This document shows, piece by piece, positions 37,519 to 52,612 of a stretch of DNA of 64,000 bases (position 1 is its first letter; every line of letters begins with the position of its first letter). The stretch is taken from positions 1,446,623 through 1,510,622 of the forward strand of contig VZRN01000227.1 of the NCBI GenBank assembly GCA_013397935.1, in the 5' to 3' direction. The DNA is from Dasyornis broadbenti. Lineage: Eukaryota > Chordata > Aves > Passeriformes > Dasyornithidae. The notes under the pieces are model-generated. The model ran no database searches, had not been told where the DNA came from, and saw only the letters and a list, made by a program, of their open reading frames with translations. The position numbers were made by a program, and so were the translations under genes.

Positions 37519-39081
37519 AAAATAAAGAAGAAGAGTTGGCTTTGAGCAGAAAACAAAATACAACATAGTGCTTGCCCTATTTCATCAGGCTCTTGTGTTT
37601 AAACTCTCCTTTTTAGTTTTGCTCATGGACCAGTAAAAGACATATGCAAGTTGCTCAATAGTCCATCATCTCTGAAACCCTTCAGATTCTTCTTTTGTCT
37701 ATGAGGAAATAACCAGTCCCACACATTAGAGTCATGGGGTTCAAAGTGATTTAAACACATCCTCATCTCCTGCCACCCAGACCCTGGTCCAGATCCAACT
37801 TTGCTGCAAGAGTCAGACATAAAGGCAGCTGTTGAGGAAGAAAAAGATGAACCTGCTCCTAGATGTAAAATGTTTGGATTTTTTTCATCAAGCCTTTAAA
37901 TTTGGACATGGATAGATTTCTTGTAAGCCTACAAAAACGTACAGAAATGATCACATGTTGGTAACTGGGCTATTCTCAATACTAGGTGACAGCATCCTTC
38001 CTTTGGCAAGTATTTCAGACATTGCTGTGTTCTGTAGTCCTCTCCTGCATAACTCAGCAGTTTTGGGATAGATCATCTTCCTCTGAGTTTAAATTCTTCC
38101 TCATCACATCCGTCAGAAGTACACTGGATATAAGCTAATAACCCACTAACTCTTCCATACACATTCAGCTATAACCATAAGAGCTCTCCTAGTGTGAGAA
38201 ATATCAACGTTCTTTTCCCATTTATGCACCTTTTCTTTCAGATTAGAGGTAATACGGTCACAAAACTGCACACGCTGATACAAACACCATAAACCAGCCT
38301 GTGGACTTGTGTTTCCAGGCCTCAGAAAGTAACTGATGGAATTTAGAGTAGTGAGGCTGAGACTAGTGGGGGTACCAGAGGGCCAGGGAGGTTACAGCTG
38401 CCCTGCTCTGTCGGTGCTTCATACACCTCTGGCAGATTGCACTGGTACAGTTGGAGGTCTAAGACAGCTCCACATTTGCTGGGGTAAGCTCCTCTCTTTT
38501 CCCTGAGAGTTTTCACCGACTCTTGTAAGTTATGTTCTATACCTAGTTCTCGAATGTGAAAATACTTTTCTGAAAGGCCATCTCCTCTGGTAGAAAAGGG
38601 ACAAAGGCCTCTCATGGCCTCCTAATTCCAGACGGCGCTTTTATAAAGAGCTGTCTTCTAATCTCTGTAAAAAGTGCTGAAACCTCTTTAAGTTTAGTGA
38701 ACTGGGCAGTGCTGTTCATACTCTCTAGGTAATGGCAATAGCTTCAGTGAGACAGTGCTCACATCCATCTCCTCTCTGCCTCTGCATCATCTGATACAGG
38801 CAGGCAGCCAAAGGGCAGTTGCAAAATGCCTTTGTGTATAAGGAACATGGGAAAAGCGCAGTATGAAGTGATTACACAGTAACTGTACCGATAAAGTTAC
38901 AGAAAGTGAACTTCCCTATGACCCTGTGGTTTCACTACTGGAATAATATGAAAAGAGCGAGACAAAGCTGGCTGCTAGATGTGACGTGACATCAACAGGG
39001 AAGTTACAGGAAAGATTTGTTTAACATGCTTTCATTTGCTTCTTAGAGCAGTGATGACATTACATTAACACCACCAAAAAG

Positions 39082-39128
39082 TGAGTCACATATGTAATTG
39101 CTGCTCGGAGCTATCAGGATCTATATAA
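39082..39128 (+). promoter_or_regulatory. MMP7: MMP7 core promoter: AP-1 site and TATA box
   Basis: A consensus AP-1 site TGAGTCA lies at 39082-39088 and a TATA box TATATAA at 39122-39128. Transcription would start near 39152, placing AP-1 at about -70 and TATA at about -30, the arrangement known for inducible MMP promoters. The 5' UTR would be about 45 nt. The sites are seen directly; the start site is inferred. Confidence 0.85.
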
Positions 39129-39198
39129 GGGATTTTAGCTGTCGTCTTGGGAGACAGAAGCTCAAGCCCTTTCTGCTGCAGCAAGGCTCCTCAGTGAG

Positions 39199-43017
<3,819 letters not shown>

Positions 43018-43182
43018 AGAAAGTGCTTAACGAAGACCAAAGAATTTATATCTCATAGTTTTGGTGTTCCAAAACAATTTTAATCCTCTGGCTAATTAAG
43101 ATGGTAAACTCCTGGGCTGTACTTTCTCTCCGAGAATTTTTGTATTGATTTATTTGCACTTTACACAATTTCACTTAACAAT

Positions 43183-43188
43183 AATAAA
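43183..43188 (+). terminator. MMP7: MMP7 polyadenylation signal
   Basis: AATAAA lies 166 nt after the stop codon and is followed by an A-run and a T-rich segment with TGTTTTGTAATGTTTTTTTT. This gives a 3' UTR of about 190 nt. Confidence 0.8.
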
Positions 43189-43744
43189 AAAAAAAATAGT
43201 ATACTCTGTTTTGTAATGTTTTTTTTTCTCTTCTGGCATTTCACTGGGGGATTAAATTATTCCTGCATGCATGATAGACAGTCAGACAAATATAATTTTT
43301 AACAGATTTAAAAGTACCTAAAGAGCCTGTGTGCATTTAGTGATGTAAGAACAAACCCTGTTCCTGGCTGGCTTTCAATTCCCATGCATGTCCTGGCATT
43401 CCACAGTATTGCCTGCTCAGAATCAGCATGCTTCCCGTATGGCTCACACATGGAGGAGTCTCCACAGTTCTTCAGAATGGGCTGAGATATTTTTCCAAAG
43501 GGAAAAGTTATCATCATCTTCATGTCCTCACTGGCTTTCCAGAGAAGCAGGTTTGAGAAGTAGGTGACTGGGATTCCCCATTGTCCTCTGTGATATTCAA
43601 ACACCCTTGGGTATTCAAAAAAAGAAGAAAAAGAAGAAGAAGAAAAAACTAAACAAATTATCAAAAAACCCAAGCAAATAAACAAAAACAAAAAAAAAAT
43701 CCCCAGAAATTCTTCCGAGGATATTCAAGTCGTCAAAATTAGCA

Positions 43745-44656
43745 AGGCAGAAGGTGTATTTATTAATAGTTTCCGACAGATGGCTCCCTGTGCACAGAGA
43801 TGGCAAGCACAGATACCGGCTCAGTCTCACGGCCAGCGTCTTTGTCGTCTCCCAAACCAGTGTTACCCAGCGCAAGGAACGACCTTAACCCACACGCCAG
43901 AGGTGACACAGCACAGCAGGGAACGTGGTGCTTACACAACGCGACTCGGAGAACACGAACAACAACTCTGAGAGCAAATAAATCAACATTGTGACCAGTA
44001 ACTATTAAAGTAATACAATGAATACTTATAACAAATTTGGTTTAACATGGTCTGGTCAGATCTGTTGTTATCTCAACCCTTCCTGCCTCACGTTGGGTGC
44101 CAAAAAGGACTGACACTGTTTAACTCGGCAGATAACGAAACACCACGCTCACTCCACCCTCCTCAGCGGGACAGAAATAGGGAAAAGAAGGTAAAATTCG
44201 TGGGTGGAGATAAAAACAGTTTAATAGGACAGAAAAGGAAGGGGAAATAACAATAAACAACAAACACAAGAAGAAACAAGAAGAAAGAAGAATATACAAA
44301 ACAAGTGATGCACAATGCAATTGCTCACCACCCGCTGACCAATGCCCAGACCATCCCCAAGCAGAAATCTCTGCCCAGCTTTCCCCCTAGTCTATATATT
44401 GGGCAGGACATCCCTGGTTATGGAATATGCCTCTGGTCAGTTTGGGTCTCAGCTGTTTCCCCTTCCAGCTTTTTATGCCCCTCAGCTTTCTCACTGGTAG
44501 GCTGGTGTGAGAACTGAAATGTTGTTACTTTATGTAAAGGCTTCTTAGCAACAACTAAAGCATCAGCATGAAATGAGCATTGTTATAATTTCAAATTCAA
44601 AACACAGCCCTGGAGCAGCTACAAGGAAGAAAATAATCTCAGACAAAACCAGGACA
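43745..44656 (-). mobile_element. ERVK-like LTR plus 5' leader, minus strand
   Basis: Read on the minus strand, an LTR (44656 down to 44111) starts TGTCCTGGTTTTGTC and ends AGTGTCA. A TATA element lies near 44391-44400. After an 8-nt spacer comes a primer-binding site (44102-44086) and then about 340 nt of untranslated leader to roughly 43745. No viral coding region remains. This is a 5' LTR with its leader and not a solo LTR. The 3' LTR is missing, so the copy was truncated or rearranged. The family is inferred from the primer site. Confidence 0.85.
44086..44102 (-). other. Retroviral primer-binding site, lysine tRNA type
   Basis: The minus strand reads TGGCACCCAACGTGAGG. The tRNA-Lys primer site of betaretrovirus and ERVK elements is TGGCGCCCAACGTGGGG, a match at 15 of 17 positions. 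It sits 8 nt inside the LTR end, as expected. Confidence 0.82.
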
Positions 44657-47600
44657 CCCTTGAAACTCTAGGATGATCACCTGGTTGCTGGAGCTGACCA
44701 GCTGTCCTGGAGGCTTGAGCTGCTTATTCCTGTCATAACAGAAGACCTGAAAATATATGGGAAAAATGCATTCATATCTCTCAAACCCAGAATAACATTG
44801 TTCATGCCTTCCTAGGACCCTGAGCAAAGCATCATCTGAGAAACTTCAAAATCTCCACTAGGCTCAGTCTTTGGAGATCTTGAGAAGAATGTGATGAGGA
44901 TAGCTTGATTTTGCACGCAGGCACTGGAATACAGATATTAATGATTTTGCATATTTAGCAGGATAAACTCTTATGGGACTCATTGTTTCCCCATTAGAAG
45001 TTTTTTGTGTTGCCTGATGGGGTGAGGAGGCTTCTTCTACTGCAACACATTTGCTAAATGTGTACTAAGGTCTAGTCTCTCAAAAACTTGACAGCACTTC
45101 CCAGCCTTTATCCAGAAGACGCTTCTGCTTCAAGAATTGCTGCCTCATAATGCGAGGGCTCTGAGTTCATATGCAACTGGGAAAAATTTCGTTCCACCCC
45201 AGGTTTGGTGCAGGACACAAAAGAGAAGGAAGTCTGTTCATGGGCAAGATAGGACACAAGAAAGAAGTGGCATGTTCGCAATTTAAAGGCCATGTAGAGG
45301 CAATTTTAATCTAGCTGTACTCAGAAGACTCATGTCCTGCTCTCTCAGCAGCTAGCATCTCTACAGTAAGTGAAATAAAGTAGAAGCCAGGACTTTTGTC
45401 CTCAGAGAGGGCAAAGGTAGCGCTGATGAGCTGCCAGCTCATCTTACTCATCTTCGTGCTGAGCTCCTGTTGCACTTCTGTTCCCATACAGGGGAAAACT
45501 GCTGCCACTGGCACACCTGACCTCCCTAGGTGTGAACTGTGCAGGACCTGCCTCCATCTGGTGGCACAGCTCAGCGAACTGCACTGGCTTTGCACCCTGT
45601 TGTAAAGCGCCTCTTACCTGTCTGCAAGCACACAGCAGGTACTACCTTGCAGGCAATTGTTAGGGGAAATGAGGGACAAGAGCAAATTTAGCAAACATGC
45701 TGCTGTCTCTTCCTTCTTCACTTCATTCTACTGCATTCTATGTCAGTTTGTACCTGCTCTCTCTGATACATATCCGAGGCCATCTAAACACCTTATGTTA
45801 CTCAAATAGCATCGTCCTTCCTTTTCCATACAGAAGAAGGAATGGGTAACTACAACATATTTTGTTTTGTTGGGGATTTTAATTTTTATTTGATTTTTCT
45901 ACCATTCTTTTAAATAAAAATATATTTAAATGCATCTGTGCTGTTTCAGATGGTACAATGAGCAGCGAATGAATTCTCAAATGTGTTAACATTTCTGATG
46001 GGTCCTTTGACTATGCACGTGGAAAGGATCAGCTCTGCACCTGTTTTTAGAAAGTCAGAGTTACTACCCTAGAAAAGCTATTATAGGGACTTAGCCAGTC
46101 ATTTAGGTACCCTGAGCCCAATCCATCAACACAGAGTGATATTCTGAGAAGGCAGCCAATACCTGCAATATCTGGTATTAACAGGGTAATAAGATCTCAG
46201 AAGAATGAAATTAATTATATCAGCAGCCTTAACAATGCATATTAAAGCTGTCACACATAAAAAGTTCACAAATATGTGATGGGAAAGACCCAATGAGCTG
46301 CAAAAATGTAAGCATGCCCTCTCCCATTAATGTCCTCTTCACTTTTTCTTCACAGAGTTAACTGCAAATTTAATCCCAACTCCTTAATCTTCAAATTTAA
46401 AGCATTTGAAGATGCCTTTTTCTTTTCTGTTTTTATAAAATTATATATTCAACAAAGCTTGCCTCAAACAGGATGTCTTAATGGTATCATGATGTTTTCA
46501 GTTTCAGCAATGCCAATCTGAAGTAGCTTCAATGACGTCCATGGATTTATTTTGGGTTTATCTATTAAAGTAAAAATGTTAGCAAAGGACTAGAGAAAAT
46601 ATTATCTGTTTTGACTGTTTTTACAGCAGGAACCACCACAAGCCAAAGAATTACAGATAATCATTGTTTGGTGGAGAAGGCTGAGGAAAATTATTAGGGG
46701 ATGAAAATTGTTACTGCTTTCTGTCAGCTGTAAAAATAAAGTTTACAGACAATAAAACTAGAATCATAGAGAAAATCAGCAGGCTGCTCAAGTATATAGA
46801 AAAATATGTAAGTCTATCCACATCAGGAAAACAGAAAACATTACAGGGCTTCTACTTGGCCACGTGACGTGATCTGACAGAGCTGCCGTACTGAGTGTAG
46901 TGAGAGAGTCAGGATTCTTGCATCTCAAAAAGCAACACATTCCCAATTAAATGTTGTGGAAGATTTTAAATGAAGAAGTATGTAGACTTTTACATAGCAA
47001 ACAATTCAGTTGTGGAATTTATTAACACAAGGTATTCAATGACAATGGTGACACAAATTCATAAATGGAGTTTGGAAGGTTTAGATGAGAAAAGTTTAAA
47101 CATGAGGACATGGTGGCTCATTGTCTTGCTAAATACCAAAGGAAGAATCAACCTAAATTTACCCAGTTTTGCTAACATTACAAGATTGCTTTAGGGGAAA
47201 GGAAGCACCTTGTATACAAAGGCAGGATAAGGATTGCATCTAACATTTTAGTGACTGCCTCACTAGAAGATTACGTGGAACTGGTTACCTACCAAGATTT
47301 TAAGCTCTTTTCAGAATCACTGTCCCACCACCAAGGGGCACCACCCTGTCCTAAAGGCCATATGAGGCTGAAAGGGATCTGTGGTACTACTTTGTCTAGA
47401 AAACTTTCCACTACTTTCTCTGTGGGCTTTTTCTAGATGAAGTCTTGCCTCAAAGCAGAGATATCCATGAGAAAAGTGAGGTGGTGCCAAAAAACCAGTT
47501 TGCATTCAACACCAATCTACACAGTTCAGGCATGAGTTACAGAACACAGTAAGAGTAAGCATACTCATGCGAATGCCAAAAGCATTTGTCCATTCCATTC

Positions 47601-49884
47601 ACTGCAGTTTGTGCAAAAATTCTGAAGATAAAATTGAACCTCTAACATTAATTATTTTTTATTTTCAATTACAGGACAATGTCATGGTAGTGTTCCTGAT
47701 TGCATACTACTTTTGACAAATAATTCACTCTGAGTTCAACCAGTACTATGAAATCAATGGTTCCCCAATATAAAAACAATTTGTTAATTACAAAAATGAG
47801 ATTTGTAAAAGACCAAAAACAATGTTCTTATCATTTGTGATCGGACACAGGACCAGGAACAGTCTGAATCAGTACTGTCTCTTCTTTCCTTGAAGGGAAT
47901 CATTCTCATTTTATAATCATAGTATTTATGACTAGCAGAGCCTTTCTTTCCCATGATGGTTACAACAACAGCTCACAGCAGTTAAGGCTGAAAGGGAAAA
48001 ATATTGCAAAATAAACTAAGAGACTGCCTAGTGTTACTTTAATGCTCCCAATGCTGCTGTATGTTTGAATATTTGGGGGAATATGCAGTATGAACTGACA
48101 TTGCTTTGAAGTAGAGAAGTATACAGTAATGGTGCTTCTGTTGGTGATTGGGCTTAGCAGAAATAATTTTGCCTCAAAATTTTTTTAATATTTATTGGCA
48201 GTTGCAAATATGGATGGAAAGAGCAGTAGAAGAGGTGGGAAAGGATCATAATGTGCTGAAGAATTGTTTTAACTTTTTCTCTCTGGTTATGTTATTTTCT
48301 TCATTCCTACCTCCAGTGCCAGAAATAGGAATGAGGATTGATTCTTTGCATAAAGAGGTTTAAGCTTTTACCTCTTGGGAATGAAGAGTTAGGTAATAAT
48401 TTGAGCAGAAGTCAAATGCTGGCACTACTCTAATATTGGCACAATATTCTTTTAAGTGTGCCTTAGTTTGCAAATAAAACTCAAACCCTTATAGCTCTCC
48501 TTGAGATAATTTTCCAAACCATTAGGTGATAATCCAGTCCTGATACAAAAAGATCCGATTTTCATTTAGCAGAACACTTTATGATAATAAGAAATACGAT
48601 CAAGGAAGAAATCACTTCTCTTGCTCACATTCACTATGGCTATAAATCTAAATGTTTGTATCATATCGTTATCAGGCTGCTTCCATAGTTCCAACAGCTC
48701 AGAGTTCCTACACATGGCAAATCATCATCAAGAGGATGGATAAATAATGGTCAGTACTTTTCACTGAGCTATTTGCTCCCACAATATGATGTCTACAGAA
48801 ATGTGGATGTGGGATGCTTTGTACATACTCTGTGTATGTAAAGGGAGGAATGGAACCACCTGTTTGGAAGTCTCTGCCAACTATGCAGATCTAAGCTGCT
48901 TACCAGGTCAGCTCAATCATTTTTCCATGATCTCTCGTACAACTTTTAGAAAAGCTCACACAAATTCCACCCCACATTACACTGCCAGTCTTCATATTCT
49001 GGTTTAACATTGAGTTTCAACAAAAAGGTGCTCAGGAATCCAGCATACCTATCTCATCCTAACCTTTGCACACTCCCTGAAACTTTTATTGCCCTGCTAT
49101 CTCTTACCTCTAATTTCTGTTATAAATCTTACAGTTGTTAGCTGTGTTTTCATCATGTATATATGTTATCTAAAATGGCCCTCAGTTCTGTTTGTTTGGC
49201 CTCCTTATTATTACAGAAGAGGGAGCAGTAAAAAAATAATATTCTCCCCTCTCCCCCAAATTAACTACGTGCTAGAAGTAGTACCTTGGCACTAGTTCAT
49301 TTAACAACCTAAGAAATCACCTAGCAAGAACTTCAGTGTGAATACCTGGGAAGTGCCCAATTAGACCAAACACATTGTTTTTTAAAGGATCCTGTGTCTA
49401 GAGTATTTTTGTCAACCTGACTGACATTCCTCCAGGCAGCTGTAACTTCTGCACTTCACATGTAAAATGCTGTCACTATTTTAATTTAAATAAAATATAT
49501 TTCAGTGCATTCTACTTATCCATTCTCAGAATACCACAGTTTTTTCACATCTTCAATCCCATTTATCACCCATGAGATCAAAGTTTTCTTTTACCAAGTC
49601 AACGACGCAAGGAACCTGCATAAACGTAAACAGAAGTTTTATAAATCAAGACTTAAGTGCCTAAATGCATTTTTTATTTCAAGCAATAATTTAAAGAGTT
49701 GAAGCAGAAAAATCATCTGGTAATTTGTGCTATCAGAGAGGTACAGATTGAGAAAGTTACATTATTCCCTTTCGGCACTTTATTTCTAGGCTGTGTCTAT
49801 AAAGACAGAAAAAAGTACCATTTTTGTAATTGCTTCAAAGTTAATTTCAGGTATCATAAGATATGATATATGTCAATCAATAGC
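44657..49884. other. Intergenic DNA between MMP7 and TMEM123
   Basis: No recognised gene. A small open frame with a signal-like start is listed separately at 45426-45605. The rest is AT-rich DNA without clear exons or CR1 copies. Confidence 0.5.
45426..45605 (+). other. Unrecognised 59-codon open frame with hydrophobic start
   Basis: From ATG at 45426 the frame begins MSCQLILLIFVLSSCCTSVP, a plausible signal peptide. A short linker and a cysteine-bearing tail (PRCELCRTC) follow, ending at TAA (45603-45605). The open frame extends upstream without another ATG. A 94-codon frame overlaps it on the other strand. I recognise no family and see no promoter, intron or poly(A) signal that would support expression, so chance remains likely. 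Confidence 0.15.
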
Positions 49885-50010
49885 TACATAGCAAGAACAA
49901 CTATAAATTCAATGTCGTACATTCCAATGAAATCTATCGTTATCTCAAACCTTTCGAGCTCCTCATCAGGTGCCAAAAAGGACTGTTGTCATTTAACCTC
50001 AGAGGATTCC
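49885..50010 (-). mobile_element. Eroded copy of the same ERV LTR-leader junction
   Basis: The segment TATCGTTATCTCAAACCTTT and then CCTCATCAGGTGCCAAAAAG and GACTG parallels 44066-44112. That stretch has TTGTTATCTCAACCCTTCCT, the primer-site complement and GTGCCAAAAAGGACTG, in the same orientation. The primer-site half is degraded (49961-49975). The LTR begins at 49984 and can be followed only briefly. It is an older insertion of a related element. Confidence 0.65.
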
Positions 50011-51584
50011 CAGGAATTTGAAAGAAATTCAGTACATTACTTAATGAAAAAAATTAGATGAAAAGAAGATGGATGTACAGGCAAACACAGTGAGAAGTTC
50101 AGATATTTGGACAAGCTGTCTCAAAGTACCAAGAGTTACTGTTGAAACAAGAAAACAGTTTCTTGTGATACTGGTTTCCGCCTTCTTGAGTCCTGCAGTA
50201 CATTTTCCCAGTTCAGGACCAAACTCCGATGTTTCACTCTCACTGGTTCAGGAGAATGTGCTTTCCAGCTACTTTGTGTCATTGTTACAGTATTGGCCCA
50301 TGTGTGCCAATATCGTGGTGCTCACATTGAGCAGTGAATCAGAACCCAAAAGGAGTTTGCAGCTCACAAACTCTTAATTCCGCTAAAGATGAGCTAAACT
50401 GCCAAACAAAATGATGGCCTGACCAAACTAATTCCAGTATAAATATTCCATCTTACTATTAAGGTAGATTTGAGCAGAAACAGAAACAGAATCCTCTGGA
50501 ATCTAAAACATTTACAAAATGAAGACTCACATTCCAGCATATTGCAGCAGTGACCTAGTTCACATGCATTTTCATAGCAACAACACACATATCTGCGGTC
50601 TTTGCTTAAAAACATCAGTCATAATTACTATCTGGAAAGACTATCACTTAAAGTGGATGAAAGTATTTTAAGACCATCAATAATGAAAACATGGAACTCT
50701 GTGACAAACATAATTTACAGATTTTTCAGTTGCTAAATCACAAACAGTATTTCTTACTTTCGGAAAGAGTTTGGTTTGTGCTTTATACATCAGAACTGAT
50801 TTACTTGTCTCAAGTGTTTTTCCTCAACAGAAATAAGAATAAACAAGAACAAATATGCAACCTACTAAAAAACTCATGTGATTTCAGAATACTCAATAAC
50901 ATTAAAATTTAAAAAATTAGGAAAAAAAGCAATAAAACTTGGCAGCCCTGTCGTTGAAGTAGACTGCTTAATGCTGCCTTCATTGCAATGCACTATCACA
51001 GAGTGCTAGGCTCTGTACTAATACAGTCTAAAGTTAAGAATTCTTTGCAGCTGATCTAGAAAGCTTGACTATTTAAAAATAATAACAATTACATCTTTTA
51101 CTAATCAGCAAACACTTTTAAAGGAAGCAAAAGGACTGCAAAGCAAGCTTATAAGATAGGATGGTGAACAATGTATTGGTCATACAAAAGATTATATAAG
51201 GATTTGTTATTCTTTTCAAATAGAAAAAGAAAAGTCTGAACAGTAGAGACATGGATGGGACTGAAGGTCAGGTGGAACAAGCCAGGCTTGGCAGAGAAAA
51301 CCTCAACTCGGGAATTTTTGAGTGCTTTAAGTGTGGAGTTTTAATGTAGCTGGTTTTGTAAGTAAATTTTGTTAGTTTCTGGACCTTCCATCAGCCCTGG
51401 CTCCCTCAGTGCTGTGGTGGCCATGCCACAGTGGGCAGAATGTTGGTAGTAGCTGTGGCAAGAGCCACGAGTCACATCCTTGGGTCAGCGGGATGAGGCA
51501 GGAGGCAGGGTTCAGCCTGTGGCACGTGGGCTCCATGAAGATCTCAGGACAGGTCACTTCATTTCAAGTGCACAGCTGGGTTCA

Positions 51585-51629
51585 TCTCCTCTCCTCTCCT
51601 CTCCTCTCCTCTCCTCTCCTCTCCTCTCC
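51585..51629 (+). repeat. (TCTCC)9 microsatellite
   Basis: Nine perfect TCTCC units, with further TCTCC-like units just downstream. It is perfect, so likely length-variable. Confidence 0.97.
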
Positions 51630-52532
51630 AGTCTCCTCTCTCTGTAAATTTTCACTTAAGCCTGTTGAAGGGAGACATTTCACTGTCTTACATTTTTTCT
51701 CCTAGAAAACACCCACTGGGCATGGAATTCGCTATAGATTCTTCTGAAGATGTATATGGCTGCTATTCTGGATTTATTAATTGTAATATTACCATATAGT
51801 GAAAGAAATCCAGAGCAGATTTCATTACTAATGAGGTTTCCTCCAAAAAATGTCATTATATAGATTTTAACCCTCCTCCAAATCTCAGAAACTCATAAAT
51901 CTAAGTCAATGACAAGAAGACAACACTGGTATCTTATAAATATCTTTGTAACTTACCAAAGTCATGGTACAAACTAAATTTCGACAAAGCACATAAGACA
52001 ACGTTTTATGATCCAAGTGTCTCTGCAATAGATTATGCTATGAGAGCTGGCAAAGCACTCTTTTAATTGTCACTTAGCTGAATCTTATTTGCCATCTTTC
52101 TATGATAATTTTAATTTTTATTTGAATAAAAATAATAACAGAATTATTTGAATAAAAGAGACTGCTAATCAGATAATATAACGTGACTAATGCATGGGAT
52201 GATTATACTGTCTAGCGGGAGACTCATAGACTTACATACATTGGGAATTTAAACATCTGTGGTATTCTTTCCTTACACTCTGCTATGATTTTTGAAGGTA
52301 CATCTCACCCGGAAATGTCAATGCATAGAAAAGAAGCGCATAAAAATAATGTTTTACAAAGACAAGTGTGACACCCTCATGGTACTCAAAGTGTTGAGAA
52401 AAGAGATTGGTCTAACATACATGCACTGTTGTAAAGAGATCTGTCAGATAAATATTGGTCATGTTTCCAAACCACACTCTGAAATGTTTTTTCACCTTTT
52501 GAGTTGCAAGGGCATGCCAGCTTGTGAGATGG

Positions 52533-52612
52533 CACATATTACACATATTACATATTAAACATATTACAGCACATATTACACATATTTGTTAATATTACAT
52601 ATTAACAAATGC
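52533..52612 (+). repeat. Degenerate CATATTACA satellite-like cluster
   Basis: Irregular repeats of CACATATTACA, CATATTAAACA and AATATTACATATTAACA over 80 bp. The last part, TTGTTAATATTACATATTAACAA at 52587-52609, is a near-perfect inverted repeat. There is no known family. Confidence 0.8.

Larger units (their letters stand above)
26406..39081. other. Intergenic DNA between second MMP relic and MMP7
   Basis: About 12.6 kb with no recognised functional exon. It contains the small direct repeats listed separately, an A-rich run at 32949-33015 and an assembly gap at 37466-37518. Open frames such as 27530-27886 and 30072-30314 lack family resemblance; the latter is a hydrophobic product of T-rich DNA. 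Confidence 0.5.
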
